Positions 1-7,169 of a stretch of DNA of 64,000 nt are shown here, piece by piece. Both the position numbers and the translations under genes were made by a program. The notes under the pieces are model-generated. The model worked only from the letters and a program-made list of their open reading frames with translations. It ran no database searches and was not told the DNA's origin. The stretch is from assembly GCF_013306565.1 (NCBI RefSeq), contig NZ_PZPO01000004.1:620001-684000 (forward strand), in the 5' to 3' direction. Source of the stretch: Hyphomicrobium sulfonivorans. Its GTDB lineage: Bacteria; Pseudomonadota; Alphaproteobacteria; Rhizobiales; Hyphomicrobiaceae. Position 1 is the first letter of the stretch. Every line of letters begins with the position of its first letter.

Positions 1-2
1 CG

Positions 3-1418
3 CCGCCAACGGGCGAATTTCTCACCGCAACTGAGCGACACCTGAAGCTGTTTCCGCTTGAGAAGATGACTGCGCGTTCGCCAAGCTCAGGCCCCGCTCC
101 GCTCAAATTCTGGGACTTCATCCGGGCAACGTTCGATCAGCATGCCGACCACCTGTTCCGGCACATGCGCGTTTCGTTACATGCTCCGCGCGGCGATGAA
201 CGTTTCGTCGATAAACTGAAGCGCCAGGTCGAAGCGTTGCTGCCAGCCGCGCCCCGCCAACACTCATACTTTGACCAGCTTATCGCCAACGACCCGTTCA
301 TCGAGGTGCCCCGGCTGGCAATGCCCCGCGCGCGGTTCCTGTTTCTGTTTCAGGACCGCACCTTCTTCCAGGACCTGCTGCCGAAAACAGCCGACGGCGC
401 GCCCCGGCCCCGACGCGAGCTGGTGACCGACGCCGACTATGACTGTTTCAAGGAATGGATTCAGGAGCGGATCAGCGAGGCCAAGCTTGCGTCTGCGCTC
501 AACAAAACGAAACCTGTCGTTGTCATCTCGCACGAGTTTCTTGACTACCTGGCTGCGGAAACGCCGGATCGACTGCGCTACCTGTTTCTGGCCGGCTTCA
601 ATCAGAACATCATCGATTTCATCAATCAGGAAGCGTCGGAAATTCTCGACAGCACCGACCCGATTTATCCCAGAACCAGCGAGCAGGAAGAAGAAAGCTT
701 CTTTGTCCGTTATGCCAATCCGCGCGCGCTGATCCAGTTCGTTCGCGCCTCACGCAGCCTCGAGACCGGCAACGATTTTATCGGCACCTGCCCTTACGCA
801 TTCCTGGTTCACACCATCGCTCTGCATAATGAGTTTCTGGTGCGCCAATACGAACAGCAGGTTGAGAAACTGACGCGCGATATCGGCGGGCTCAATGCCA
901 AACGCCAGCTCAGCCATGCGGCGCGGCGCTTCTATAATTTCCGCACCCAGACTTACACGCAGTATCGCAAATTCCGTTACGCCAATATTTTCCGCTACGA
1001 CACGGAAGCCGATGTTTTCAAGGAAGTGGAGCGGCGGCGCGGCAGCCTCAGAAAAGATCAGTATCTTGAGCAGATCGTCATCAACCTGGAGGCGCAGACC
1101 CGCGACCTTGAAGGCCGCATCAGGTCCAACGAGGATCGCCAGCTCACCACCCTCGTTGCCGGCGTCGGCGCCTTCAGCATCCTGCAGGTCGTGCTGCAGA
1201 TCCTCGACTATTTCGAGAAGCACATCGACGATCCGCAGACCAGCAAGGTGTTCTTCGGCATCAACTTCGGCAACATCGCGAACATCAATTACATCGCGAG
1301 CCTGCTGATCCAGTTCACCGGCTTCGTGCTGGTGATGCTGGCCGCGCTGGTCGTGTTTTTCTACATCGTGAAGCCGCTGGGCGTGCGCATCATCCGCCTG
1401 TTCACCCGCACCCGGTAA
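3..1418 (+). CDS. Membrane protein of unknown function, 5' end outside the window
   Basis: I do not recognise this protein. An ATG at 66 would give 450 residues, but the frame stays open upstream to the window edge (it reads ...TATERHLKLFPLEK before that ATG). The only purine-rich stretch near 66 directly abuts the ATG, which is poor spacing for a ribosome binding site. The gene therefore probably starts before the window. Numbered from the ATG, the protein is soluble and charged up to about residue 350, with a likely coiled coil near residues 255-285 and 335-360. Two hydrophobic segments follow, at about 362-382 and 411-436, and a short basic tail. This suggests a cytoplasmic domain anchored by a C-terminal hairpin in the inner membrane. 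A hairpin and tRNA-Leu on the other strand follow. Confidence 0.75.
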   Translation, partial: PPTGEFLTATERHLKLFPLEKMTARSPSSGPAPLKFWDFIRATFDQHADHLFRHMRVSLHAPRGDERFVDKLKRQVEALLPAAPRQHSYFDQLIANDPFIEVPRLAMPRARFLFLFQDRTFFQDLLPKTADGAPRPRRELVTDADYDCFKEWIQERISEAKLASALNKTKPVVVISHEFLDYLAAETPDRLRYLFLAGFNQNIIDFINQEASEILDSTDPIYPRTSEQEEESFFVRYANPRALIQFVRASRSLETGNDFIGTCPYAFLVHTIALHNEFLVRQYEQQVEKLTRDIGGLNAKRQLSHAARRFYNFRTQTYTQYRKFRYANIFRYDTEADVFKEVERRRGSLRKDQYLEQIVINLEAQTRDLEGRIRSNEDRQLTTLVAGVGAFSILQVVLQILDYFEKHIDDPQTSKVFFGINFGNIANINYIASLLIQFTGFVLVMLAALVVFFYIVKPLGVRIIRLFTRTR

Positions 1419-1444
1419 CGGGCACATCCGGCGCCGGAAAAGGC

Positions 1445-1474
1445 AACGCCCCCGAAGATGGCTTCGGAGGCGTT
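1445..1474 (-). terminator. Intrinsic terminator after tRNA-Leu
   Basis: Arms 1445-1457 and 1462-1474 pair over 13 positions with one mismatch around the loop ATGG. Read on the minus strand the hairpin is followed by CCTTTTCC, so it fits the end of the tRNA-Leu transcript. It may also act on the plus-strand gene ending at 1418, but there is no T-run on that side. Confidence 0.6.
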
Positions 1475-1497
1475 AGGTAACTGCCTGAACTGTTCAC

Positions 1498-1582
1498 TGG
1501 TGCGGACGAGAAGACTCGAACTTCCACGGGTTGCCCCGCTACCACCTCAAGGTAGTGCGTCTACCAATTCCGCCACGACCGC
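1498..1582 (-). tRNA. tRNA-Leu (anticodon GAG)
   Basis: Read on the minus strand this is an 85-base tRNA that includes an encoded 3' CCA. The anticodon stem CTACC/GGTAG holds the loop TTGAGGT, giving anticodon GAG (reads CUC/CUU). It has the long variable arm typical of leucine tRNAs and a T-loop TTCGAGT. The acceptor stem starts GCGGTCG and ends CGTCCGC, which leaves a U-U opposition at the fifth pair; the other six pairs are canonical. Confidence 0.95.
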
Positions 1583-1858
1583 AAACCGGCGAACAGGAAG
1601 CGCTCATATAACCAAGTTACGCGCCGGGAACAAGATCACCCGAACACTATTCCCGGCCCCAAATGCGAGAAATTTCGCCCCATCGGGCGGCAAATCGCCT
1701 CCCACTGCCCGATCGGCCATCTGGCACTCGGCGCCACGTGGCCGTAGACCATGATTGCTTCGAGCTTCTATCCCTCCGAAGCGTGAATCACCGGCCCGAT
1801 CAAAAGGCTAGGCCACATCGCAATTCGCAGCGAAGCGATTGTGCTCTAGAATGTCACA

Positions 1859-2656
1859 ATGCCGCCCAGCGCACCCGACCTGCAGCCGACCAATCCCGAT
1901 GACGCCCCCAGCGCGCCGTCATCCGGCCTCTGCCGCCGGATGTCCGCCCTCGCCGCCGACTGGGCCAGCAGCAGCGCCCCCATCCCCTACCCGGAAGCCG
2001 TCGCCTTCATGCAGCAGCGCGCGGCGGCCATCGCCTCCGGCCGGGCACCCGAACTGGTATGGTTGCTGGAACATCCCCCGCTCTACACCGCCGGCAACAG
2101 CACCCGCCCCGAAGACCGCCCCGCGCCCGCGCGCTTCCCCGTATTCGAAACCGGACGCGGCGGCCAGCTCACCTACCACGGTCCCGGCCAGCGCATCTGC
2201 TATCTGATGCTGAACGTCAAAGCCCGCACTGGCGACGTGCGCGCGTTCGTCTCCGCCCTTGAGGACTGGATCATCGCCAGCCTCGCCGACCTCGGCGTCA
2301 AGGGTGAAACCCGCTCCGGCCGGGTCGGCGTCTGGGTCGCCAGACCCGAGCGCGGCCGGAGCGCCGAAGACAAGATTGCCGCCATCGGCCTGCGGCTAAC
2401 ACGATGGGTCAGCCTGCATGGCATCAGCCTCAACGTCGATCCTGACCTCAGCCACTACGACGGCATCGTCCCGTGCGGCATCCGCGAACACGGCGTCACC
2501 AGCCTCGCCGACCTGGGCGCACCCCACGACATGCCCTGCGTCGACGCCATACTCCGCCGCCAGTTCGAACAGCGCTTCGGTCCGACGCAGGATGCCCCCG
2601 CGCCATCAATCGGCAAAAGCGATGCAATTGGAAAAAGCCAGATCGGCGCAGAATAG
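1859..2656 (+). CDS. lipB: Octanoyltransferase LipB
   Basis: Moves the octanoyl group from acyl carrier protein to lipoyl domains of 2-oxoacid dehydrogenases and the glycine cleavage H protein, the first step of protein lipoylation in the cytoplasm. The family signature [13 protein letters not shown] lies at residues 99-111. The catalytic lysine is Lys172 (KIAAIG) and the thioester cysteine is Cys206 (VPCGI). At 265 residues it is longer than the usual 210-240. The extra length is a proline-rich N-terminus of about 30 residues and a polar tail after residue 243. The ATG at 1859 has no strong ribosome binding site; the internal Met28 (1940) is a possible alternative. It stands alone on the plus strand and ends before a hairpin shared with the convergent gene. 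Confidence 0.95.
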   Translation: MPPSAPDLQPTNPDDAPSAPSSGLCRRMSALAADWASSSAPIPYPEAVAFMQQRAAAIASGRAPELVWLLEHPPLYTAGNSTRPEDRPAPARFPVFETGRGGQLTYHGPGQRICYLMLNVKARTGDVRAFVSALEDWIIASLADLGVKGETRSGRVGVWVARPERGRSAEDKIAAIGLRLTRWVSLHGISLNVDPDLSHYDGIVPCGIREHGVTSLADLGAPHDMPCVDAILRRQFEQRFGPTQDAPAPSIGKSDAIGKSQIGAE

Positions 2657-2703
2657 CGCGGATGAAAGCGCCCGCCCCGTCGCCGCAATCCCCACAAACT
2701 GAA

Positions 2704-2728
2704 AGCCCGGCCGTCGAGGGACCGGGCT
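2704..2728. terminator. Hairpin between convergent genes
   Basis: The arms AGCCCGG (2704-2710) and CCGGGCT (2722-2728) form a perfect 7-bp stem between the end of lipB and the end of the convergent minus-strand gene. There is no long T-run on either side (CTTTCAGTTTG on the minus strand), so it is a plausible but weak two-way terminator. Confidence 0.5.
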
Positions 2729-2757
2729 TCCAACCGTCCTGATGACCGGATGTCACT

Positions 2758-3126
2758 CTATTCGTTGCGGGGGACCTCTGGCCGGTCCGCATCATCGCCA
2801 ACCGCTGGCGCAGCGGCCGCCGGAGGCGCATCGTAATAAAGTAATCCGTCCTCAATCGATACGACGTCCGTCCCTTGCAGGGTGTACCCGTCGTGGTCCG
2901 GATCGCGATTGAGGTGTAACACACAGCCTCCGGCGCAGATGCCAGTCACCGTTGCGGACGGGGCAAGGTTATGCTCCGCCACCGCATTTTCCTCGACGAT
3001 ACTGATCTCGTAGGCCGTATCATCGCGGTTGGTGATCGAGGATGCGAGCGCATCCGCATGCACGCCCAGAACGCTGGCAAGAGACGCCGCAACGGCTAGA
3101 ACCAATCTCGCGGCAGCTCCCTTCAT
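2758..3126 (-). CDS. Secreted small protein of unknown function
   Basis: 122 residues. A clear Sec signal peptide occupies about residues 1-29 (basic MKGAAAR, a hydrophobic stretch, then HADALA). The mature part has a cysteine pair in GICAGGCVLHL, probably a disulfide in the periplasm, and a section reading VVSIEDGLLYYD before an Ala/Pro-rich acidic tail. I recall similar short exported proteins in Hyphomicrobiales (NRDD..., IC..GC, SIEDG.LYY) but know no function for them. It is downstream of the micro-protein at 3143-3235 on the same strand with a 16-base gap, so the two may be cotranscribed. Confidence 0.8.
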   Translation of the reverse strand: MKGAAARLVLAVAASLASVLGVHADALASSITNRDDTAYEISIVEENAVAEHNLAPSATVTGICAGGCVLHLNRDPDHDGYTLQGTDVVSIEDGLLYYDAPPAAAAPAVGDDADRPEVPRNE

Positions 3127-3142
3127 CGCGCGAAAGACCCGA

Positions 3143-3235
3143 TTACTTCTTCTTCGCAGCGGGTTTCTTAGCAGCCGGCTTTTTCGCAGCAGGCTTCTTC
3201 TCAGCGGGTTTCTTCGCCTTAGCAGCAGCAGCCAT
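3143..3235 (-). CDS. 30-residue Lys/Ala/Pro-rich histone-H1-like micro-protein
   Basis: A short frame starting at ATG 3235 encodes MAAAAKAKKPAE followed by near-perfect repeats of the unit KKPAA and ending in KKK. Eleven of 30 residues are lysine and the rest are alanine, proline, one glutamate and the initial methionine. A ribosome binding site AAGGA lies about nine bases before the ATG. The composition matches the C-terminal tails of histone-H1-like bacterial proteins, which bind DNA or RNA, but here the tail stands alone. It lies between the secreted 122-residue protein downstream and the divergent LysR gene upstream. Simple-repeat coding could be fortuitous; the ribosome binding site and the clean start and stop argue otherwise. 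Confidence 0.65.
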   Translation of the reverse strand: MAAAAKAKKPAEKKPAAKKPAAKKPAAKKK

Positions 3236-3354
3236 GTTCGTCGTCCTTCAGTTGCCTGCCCGCATCAAGGATCGTCATGAGTTACCTCGATCGGGACACA
3301 GATCAATCTGGGGAGAATCAACCCTATTCACAAACGGATTTTTCCGAAGGACAC

Positions 3355-3371
3355 TATCGGAAATTTCGATA
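3355..3371. promoter_or_regulatory. Candidate LysR-type operator
   Basis: The near-palindrome TATCG-GAAATTT-CGATA sits 39 bases before the LysR start codon, in the divergent gap to the micro-protein gene. It contains the T-N11-A arrangement typical of LysR-type binding sites. Position and symmetry suggest autoregulation and perhaps control of the divergent genes; this is inference. Confidence 0.45.
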
Positions 3372-3409
3372 GATAGCGGTCCGTTGTCCGCTCTTCGGAG
3401 CACCACGCC

Positions 3410-4258
3410 ATGGACGTCAATCTCGCACGCACCTTTCTGATGGTGACGGAGACCGGCAGCTTCATCCATGCCGCGCGCAAGATGAACCTCACCCAGTCCA
3501 CCGTCTCGGCACGCATCAAGGGGCTTGAGGACCAGCTCGGAAAGCCCCTGTTTGCGCGCTCCAAGGCCGGTGCGGAGCTCACCGCAGCGGGCGAACAGTT
3601 CCAGAAGCACGCGCTGGCGCTGGTGCGCATCTGGCAGCGTGCCCAGCTTGAAGTCGGCATTTCCGACCAGCACTCCGATCACCTCGCAGTCGGTGCGCCG
3701 AGCATGTTCTGGGATGCGCTACTGCTCGACTGGTTCGCTTCTCTGCGCGCCGACACGCCGCAAATCGCTCTGTCAGCCAGCACCGGTTTATCCACAGCCC
3801 TGATGCAACGGCTGCTGGAAGGCACGCTCGATCTCGCGGTCCTCTACCGTCCGCGCCAGCCGCGTGGCCTGATGATCGAACATCTGTTCGACGAAGAAAT
3901 TGTGCTCGTAACGAGTGTGCTGTCACCGCAGCGGCGTCACGCTGGCGATTACCTGTTCATCGACTGGGGTCCGGATTTTCAGCAGGATCACGCCGCTGCC
4001 TTTCCCGAGCGCGCCAATCCCGCCATCAGCCTCGACCTCGGCTCGATGGCGCTGGATTACATGCTGGCCAACCCAAGTTCGGGATATTTTCCAGCGCGGC
4101 TGGTGAAGCCGCACATCGCAGCGGGGCGGCTGCGGCTCACCAAGCGTGCCCGCAAATTCACTTACCCCGTCTACGCGGTCTATCCCGAAGCCCGGAACGA
4201 GGAAGCCTACGAACCCATTCTCGACAGTTTGCGCCAGTTCGTTTCGAAGCACGCTTGA
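3410..4258 (+). CDS. LysR family transcriptional regulator
   Basis: 282 residues with the family layout: an N-terminal winged helix-turn-helix at about 1-60 (RTFLMVTETGSFIHAARKMN, then LTQSTVSARIKGLEDQLG and LFAR), a linker helix to about 85, then a periplasmic-binding-protein-like effector domain. The effector is unknown. It is divergent from the micro-protein and secreted-protein genes, a usual arrangement for LysR regulators and targets, although neither neighbour is an enzyme. A candidate operator lies just upstream. The next gene downstream converges and is separated by a strong terminator of the opposite strand. Confidence 0.9.
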   Translation: MDVNLARTFLMVTETGSFIHAARKMNLTQSTVSARIKGLEDQLGKPLFARSKAGAELTAAGEQFQKHALALVRIWQRAQLEVGISDQHSDHLAVGAPSMFWDALLLDWFASLRADTPQIALSASTGLSTALMQRLLEGTLDLAVLYRPRQPRGLMIEHLFDEEIVLVTSVLSPQRRHAGDYLFIDWGPDFQQDHAAAFPERANPAISLDLGSMALDYMLANPSSGYFPARLVKPHIAAGRLRLTKRARKFTYPVYAVYPEARNEEAYEPILDSLRQFVSKHA

Positions 4259-4365
4259 GCGGCCCGCCTCGACATCAAAGCCATGTCGTCGCTCTGTCGA
4301 CCCGCAGTTTCCCGCCCAAACCAGCCGTGCCTTGTGACGGTTCGGATGAAGCGCGCCAAAACAAA

Positions 4366-4394
4366 ATGGCACCCCAGGAGCCCTGGAGTGCCAT
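4366..4394 (-). terminator. Intrinsic terminator of the pccA-ridA transcript
   Basis: The 13-base arms 4366-4378 and 4382-4394 pair with one mismatch and a 3-base loop. On the minus strand the stem is followed by TTTTGTTTTGG. It lies 35 bases after the stop of the RidA-like gene. Confidence 0.8.
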
Positions 4395-4428
4395 TGATGT
4401 TTGCAAATTGACCGTGCCCTCAAGCCAA

Positions 4429-4821
4429 TCAGGCTTCGGGCTTCAGCGCCGTCACTTCGATCTCGATCAGCATCTTTTCGTCGACCAGCCCGGTCACCAT
4501 CACGGTGCACGCCGGACGAACGTCGCCGAAATACTTCTGCAGCACCGGCCAGATCGGCTCGAAGTCCTCGCGGCGCGTCAGCAGATAATGCACCCGCACC
4601 ACATCCGCCAGCGACGAGCCTGCCTTCTCCAATGCCGCCGCGATGTTGCGGAAGCACTGGTCGGTCTGCTCGACCACGTCGGACGAGATGGTCATCGTGG
4701 CGTAATCGAAGCCGGTCGTACCCGACACGAACACCCAGCGCCCATCAGCGACCGCACGCGAATAGCCGATCTTCTTCTCGAACTCCGAACCGGAGGAAAT
4801 AAGCTCGCGACCGGCCATCAT
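4429..4821 (-). CDS. RidA/YjgF family protein
   Basis: 130 residues of the Rid family. RidA itself hydrolyses reactive 2-aminoacrylate and related enamine/imine intermediates; other subgroups have less defined roles. The C-terminal signature is present, with Arg102 in VRPACT at the place of the substrate-carboxylate arginine of RidA (Arg105 in Escherichia coli), followed by KMLIEIEVTAL. The N-terminal half has YSRAVADGRWVFVSGTTG. The start codon overlaps the pccA stop as ATGA (4818-4821), so it is translationally coupled to the carboxylase subunit. A second ATG follows directly, and either could be used. The coupling hints at a job tied to branched-chain amino acid or propionate breakdown, but this is inference. 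Confidence 0.9.
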   Translation of the reverse strand: MMAGRELISSGSEFEKKIGYSRAVADGRWVFVSGTTGFDYATMTISSDVVEQTDQCFRNIAAALEKAGSSLADVVRVHYLLTRREDFEPIWPVLQKYFGDVRPACTVMVTGLVDEKMLIEIEVTALKPEA

Positions 4822-6821
4822 TCGAACTCCAGAATAACGGCATCAACCGCAAGGCTGTCGCCCGGCTTGGCGTTGATCTTCTTGACCTTGGCGTTGCGCT
4901 CGGCGCGGAGAATGTTCTCCATCTTCATCGCCTCGACGATGGCAAGAGCGTCGCCCACCTGCACCTCAGCGCCTTCCTCGACGTTGATGGCCTTCACGAG
5001 ACCTGGCATCGGGCACAGCAGATACTTCGAGGTATCGGCGGCCTGCTTGATCGGCATCAGCGCGACCAGTTCCGCCTCACGCTCGGTGTAGACGTAAACC
5101 GGCGACTGCATGCCGCCATAAGCAAGGTTGACGCCATTGAGGATCGGGCGCACCTGCACCGCAACCTGCTTGTCGTCGATCGTGCCCGACCATACAGGTT
5201 CGCCGGGCAGCCATTCCGATGTCAGCTCAAGCTCTGCACCGGAGTCCGGGAACGCAACTGAATAGTTGCCGTAACCACCTTCAACTTCCACCGGCAGCAG
5301 CTGATCGGCAACCTTGACGACGCGACGGCGCGCGAAAGCCACCGGCTGGCCGGACATCTGGTGCGTGATCTCGCGACGGCGGATGTTGTTCTCGTGATCG
5401 ATCACCGCCGCGACAGCAGCAACGACCTGCAGCGCTTCGCCTTCCGGCTGGCGCGCAGTGAAGCCGTCAGGGAACTCTTCGGCGATGAAGCCGGTCGAGA
5501 GCGCACCTTCGCGCCAGCGCGGGTGGTGCATCAGCGCGGACACGAACGGAATGTTGTGCTGAATGCCGTCGATGTAGAAGCTGTCCAGCGCCTTCGCCTG
5601 TGCGTCGATGGCCTCGATGCGCGTCGGTCCGTGCGTCACCAGCTTGGCGATCATCGGATCGTAGAACATCGAGATTTCGCCGCCCTCGAACACGCCGGTG
5701 TCGTTGCGGACGGTGATGCCATCGCTGACACCTTCCTCAGGCGGACGATACTTCACCAGACGGCCAATCGAAGGCAGGAAGCCGCGGAACGGATCTTCGG
5801 CATATACGCGGCTTTCGACCGCCCAGCCGTTGATCTTCACGTCCGACTGCTTGAACGGCAGCTTTTCGCCGGCTGCGGAGCGGATCATCAGTTCGACGAG
5901 ATCGACGCCGGTGACAAGCTCCGTAACCGGATGCTCCACCTGCAGGCGGGTGTTCATCTCAAGGAAGTAGAAGCTCTTGTCCTGACCGGCGACGAACTCA
6001 ACCGTACCGGCCGAGTCATAGCCGACAGCCTTGGCCAGCGCGACGGCCTGTGCGCCCATCGCCTGACGGGTTGCTTCGTCGAGCAGCGGTGACGGGGCTT
6101 CCTCGATCACCTTCTGGTTACGGCGCTGAATGGAACATTCGCGCTCAGCCAGATGAATCACGTTGCCGTGCTTGTCGCCGATGAGCTGAATTTCGATGTG
6201 GCGCGGATTGACGATAAACTTCTCGATGAACATGCGATCATCGCCGAAGCTCGCCTTGGCTTCCGACTGGGCCAGCGAATAGCCTTCTTCCACTTCCCTG
6301 CGGTTGTTGGCAATGCGCATGCCCTTGCCGCCACCGCCGGCCGAGGCCTTCATCATCACCGGATAGCCGATCTCTTCGGCGATCTTGATCGCGTGCGCGG
6401 TGTCGGTGATCTCACCCATGTATCCGGGAACGGTCGAAACCTTCGCGGCAGCAGCGGCGCGTTTGCTCTCGATCTTGTCGCCCATGGCCGCGATGGCCCT
6501 GGGGTTCGGACCGATGAACACGATGCCAGCCTTCTCCAGCGCGATCGGGAATGCTTCGCGCTCGGAAAGGAAGCCGTAGCCCGGATGCACCGCTTCGGCG
6601 CCGGTGCTCTTGCAGGCCTCGACGATCTTGTCGATCAGCAGGTAGGATTGCGCGGCGGGTGGCGGCCCCAGGTGGACGGCTTCATCAGCCATCTCGACAT
6701 GGAGCGCTTCACGGTCGGCATCCGAATAGACCGCGACGGTCTTGATACCCATCTTACGCGCGGTTTTGATGACGCGGCAGGCGATCTCGCCACGGTTGGC
6801 GATCAGGATTTTTTTAAACAT
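4818..6821 (-). CDS. pccA: Acetyl/propionyl-CoA carboxylase alpha subunit (biotin carboxylase + BCCP)
   Basis: 667 residues carrying both the ATP-dependent biotin carboxylase and the biotin carrier domain. It carboxylates biotin so that the beta subunit can convert propionyl-CoA to methylmalonyl-CoA. The N-terminus KILIANRGEIACRV, the glycine loop GGGGKGM (162-168) and EMNTRLQVEHPVTE mark the biotin carboxylase domain (about 1-445). A linking BT-type domain follows, then the carrier domain with the biotinylated Lys633 in AMKMEN. The architecture fits propionyl-CoA carboxylase; methylcrotonyl- or broader acyl-CoA carboxylase is possible from sequence alone. The partner pccB lies 2.7 kb upstream on the same strand with unrelated genes between, so the two are probably separate transcripts. 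The 3' end overlaps the RidA-like gene. Confidence 0.93.
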   Translation of the reverse strand: MFKKILIANRGEIACRVIKTARKMGIKTVAVYSDADREALHVEMADEAVHLGPPPAAQSYLLIDKIVEACKSTGAEAVHPGYGFLSEREAFPIALEKAGIVFIGPNPRAIAAMGDKIESKRAAAAAKVSTVPGYMGEITDTAHAIKIAEEIGYPVMMKASAGGGGKGMRIANNRREVEEGYSLAQSEAKASFGDDRMFIEKFIVNPRHIEIQLIGDKHGNVIHLAERECSIQRRNQKVIEEAPSPLLDEATRQAMGAQAVALAKAVGYDSAGTVEFVAGQDKSFYFLEMNTRLQVEHPVTELVTGVDLVELMIRSAAGEKLPFKQSDVKINGWAVESRVYAEDPFRGFLPSIGRLVKYRPPEEGVSDGITVRNDTGVFEGGEISMFYDPMIAKLVTHGPTRIEAIDAQAKALDSFYIDGIQHNIPFVSALMHHPRWREGALSTGFIAEEFPDGFTARQPEGEALQVVAAVAAVIDHENNIRRREITHQMSGQPVAFARRRVVKVADQLLPVEVEGGYGNYSVAFPDSGAELELTSEWLPGEPVWSGTIDDKQVAVQVRPILNGVNLAYGGMQSPVYVYTEREAELVALMPIKQAADTSKYLLCPMPGLVKAINVEEGAEVQVGDALAIVEAMKMENILRAERNAKVKKINAKPGDSLAVDAVILEFE

Positions 6822-7120
6822 TTTCCCCGCTGGTCCACTAGGTAGGCGCGGCCCGGGATCGGGGCGCCAGCCGGTTGCGTAGCTGTCGTTCTAAACGGCC
6901 CTTTGAGGGCCGTAAACTAGCGAATTCACGAAAACCCGGGCGGAAATCCACTCTATTCACAAACCCGCAAGCGGGCCGTTTCACAAAACATCCGCCAGCG
7001 CCGGCTTAAAGCAGCGTGGGTTTCTTTGCCGTTGATATTTCAGGCAAAAAATTGTGCAGCGTGCTGTTTTGAGCGCGAATTTACGCACCATGCCCCAAAT
7101 CGTGGTCCGCTAGGCATGAC
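6822..7120. other. Gene-free stretch holding the pccA leader
   Basis: I see no gene in these 299 bases. The part next to pccA must hold its promoter and leader. The notable element is the perfect inverted repeat at 6895-6913. I found no convincing -35/-10 pair by eye. Confidence 0.6.
6895..6913. promoter_or_regulatory. Perfect inverted repeat upstream of pccA
   Basis: ACGGCCC-TTTGA-GGGCCGT, 7-bp arms and a 5-base loop, 74-92 bases before the pccA start. It is not followed by a T-run, and no gene on either strand ends here. It could be an operator or a leader hairpin; which cannot be told from the sequence. Confidence 0.4.
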
Positions 7121-7152
7121 AAAAGGCCGCTCGGGCAAAACCCGAACGGCCT
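7121..7152 (-). terminator. Intrinsic terminator after the 342-residue protein gene
   Basis: The 12-base arms 7124-7135 and 7141-7152 (one G-T pair) enclose CAAAA. On the minus strand the stem runs into CCTTTTGTC. It lies 18 bases after the stop codon at 7170. Confidence 0.75.
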
Positions 7153-7169
7153 CCTGAAATCTCAATCGA

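Noticed and set aside
1458-1754. Short frame reading RTRRLELPRVAPLPPQGSAS
   Set aside because: This is the well-known false protein read through the opposite strand of a leucine tRNA.
2707-2720. 14 bases (CCGGCCGTCGAGGG) identical to 23272-23285
   Set aside because: Identical 14-mers are expected by chance in a GC-rich 64-kb window; the surrounding hairpins differ in structure.
4400-4407. TTTGCAAA, like the site of the PccR family that controls propionyl-CoA carboxylase genes
   Set aside because: It lies between the RidA-like gene and its terminator, not in the pccA or pccB promoter region; I found no copy in those regions, so an 8-base match is probably chance.
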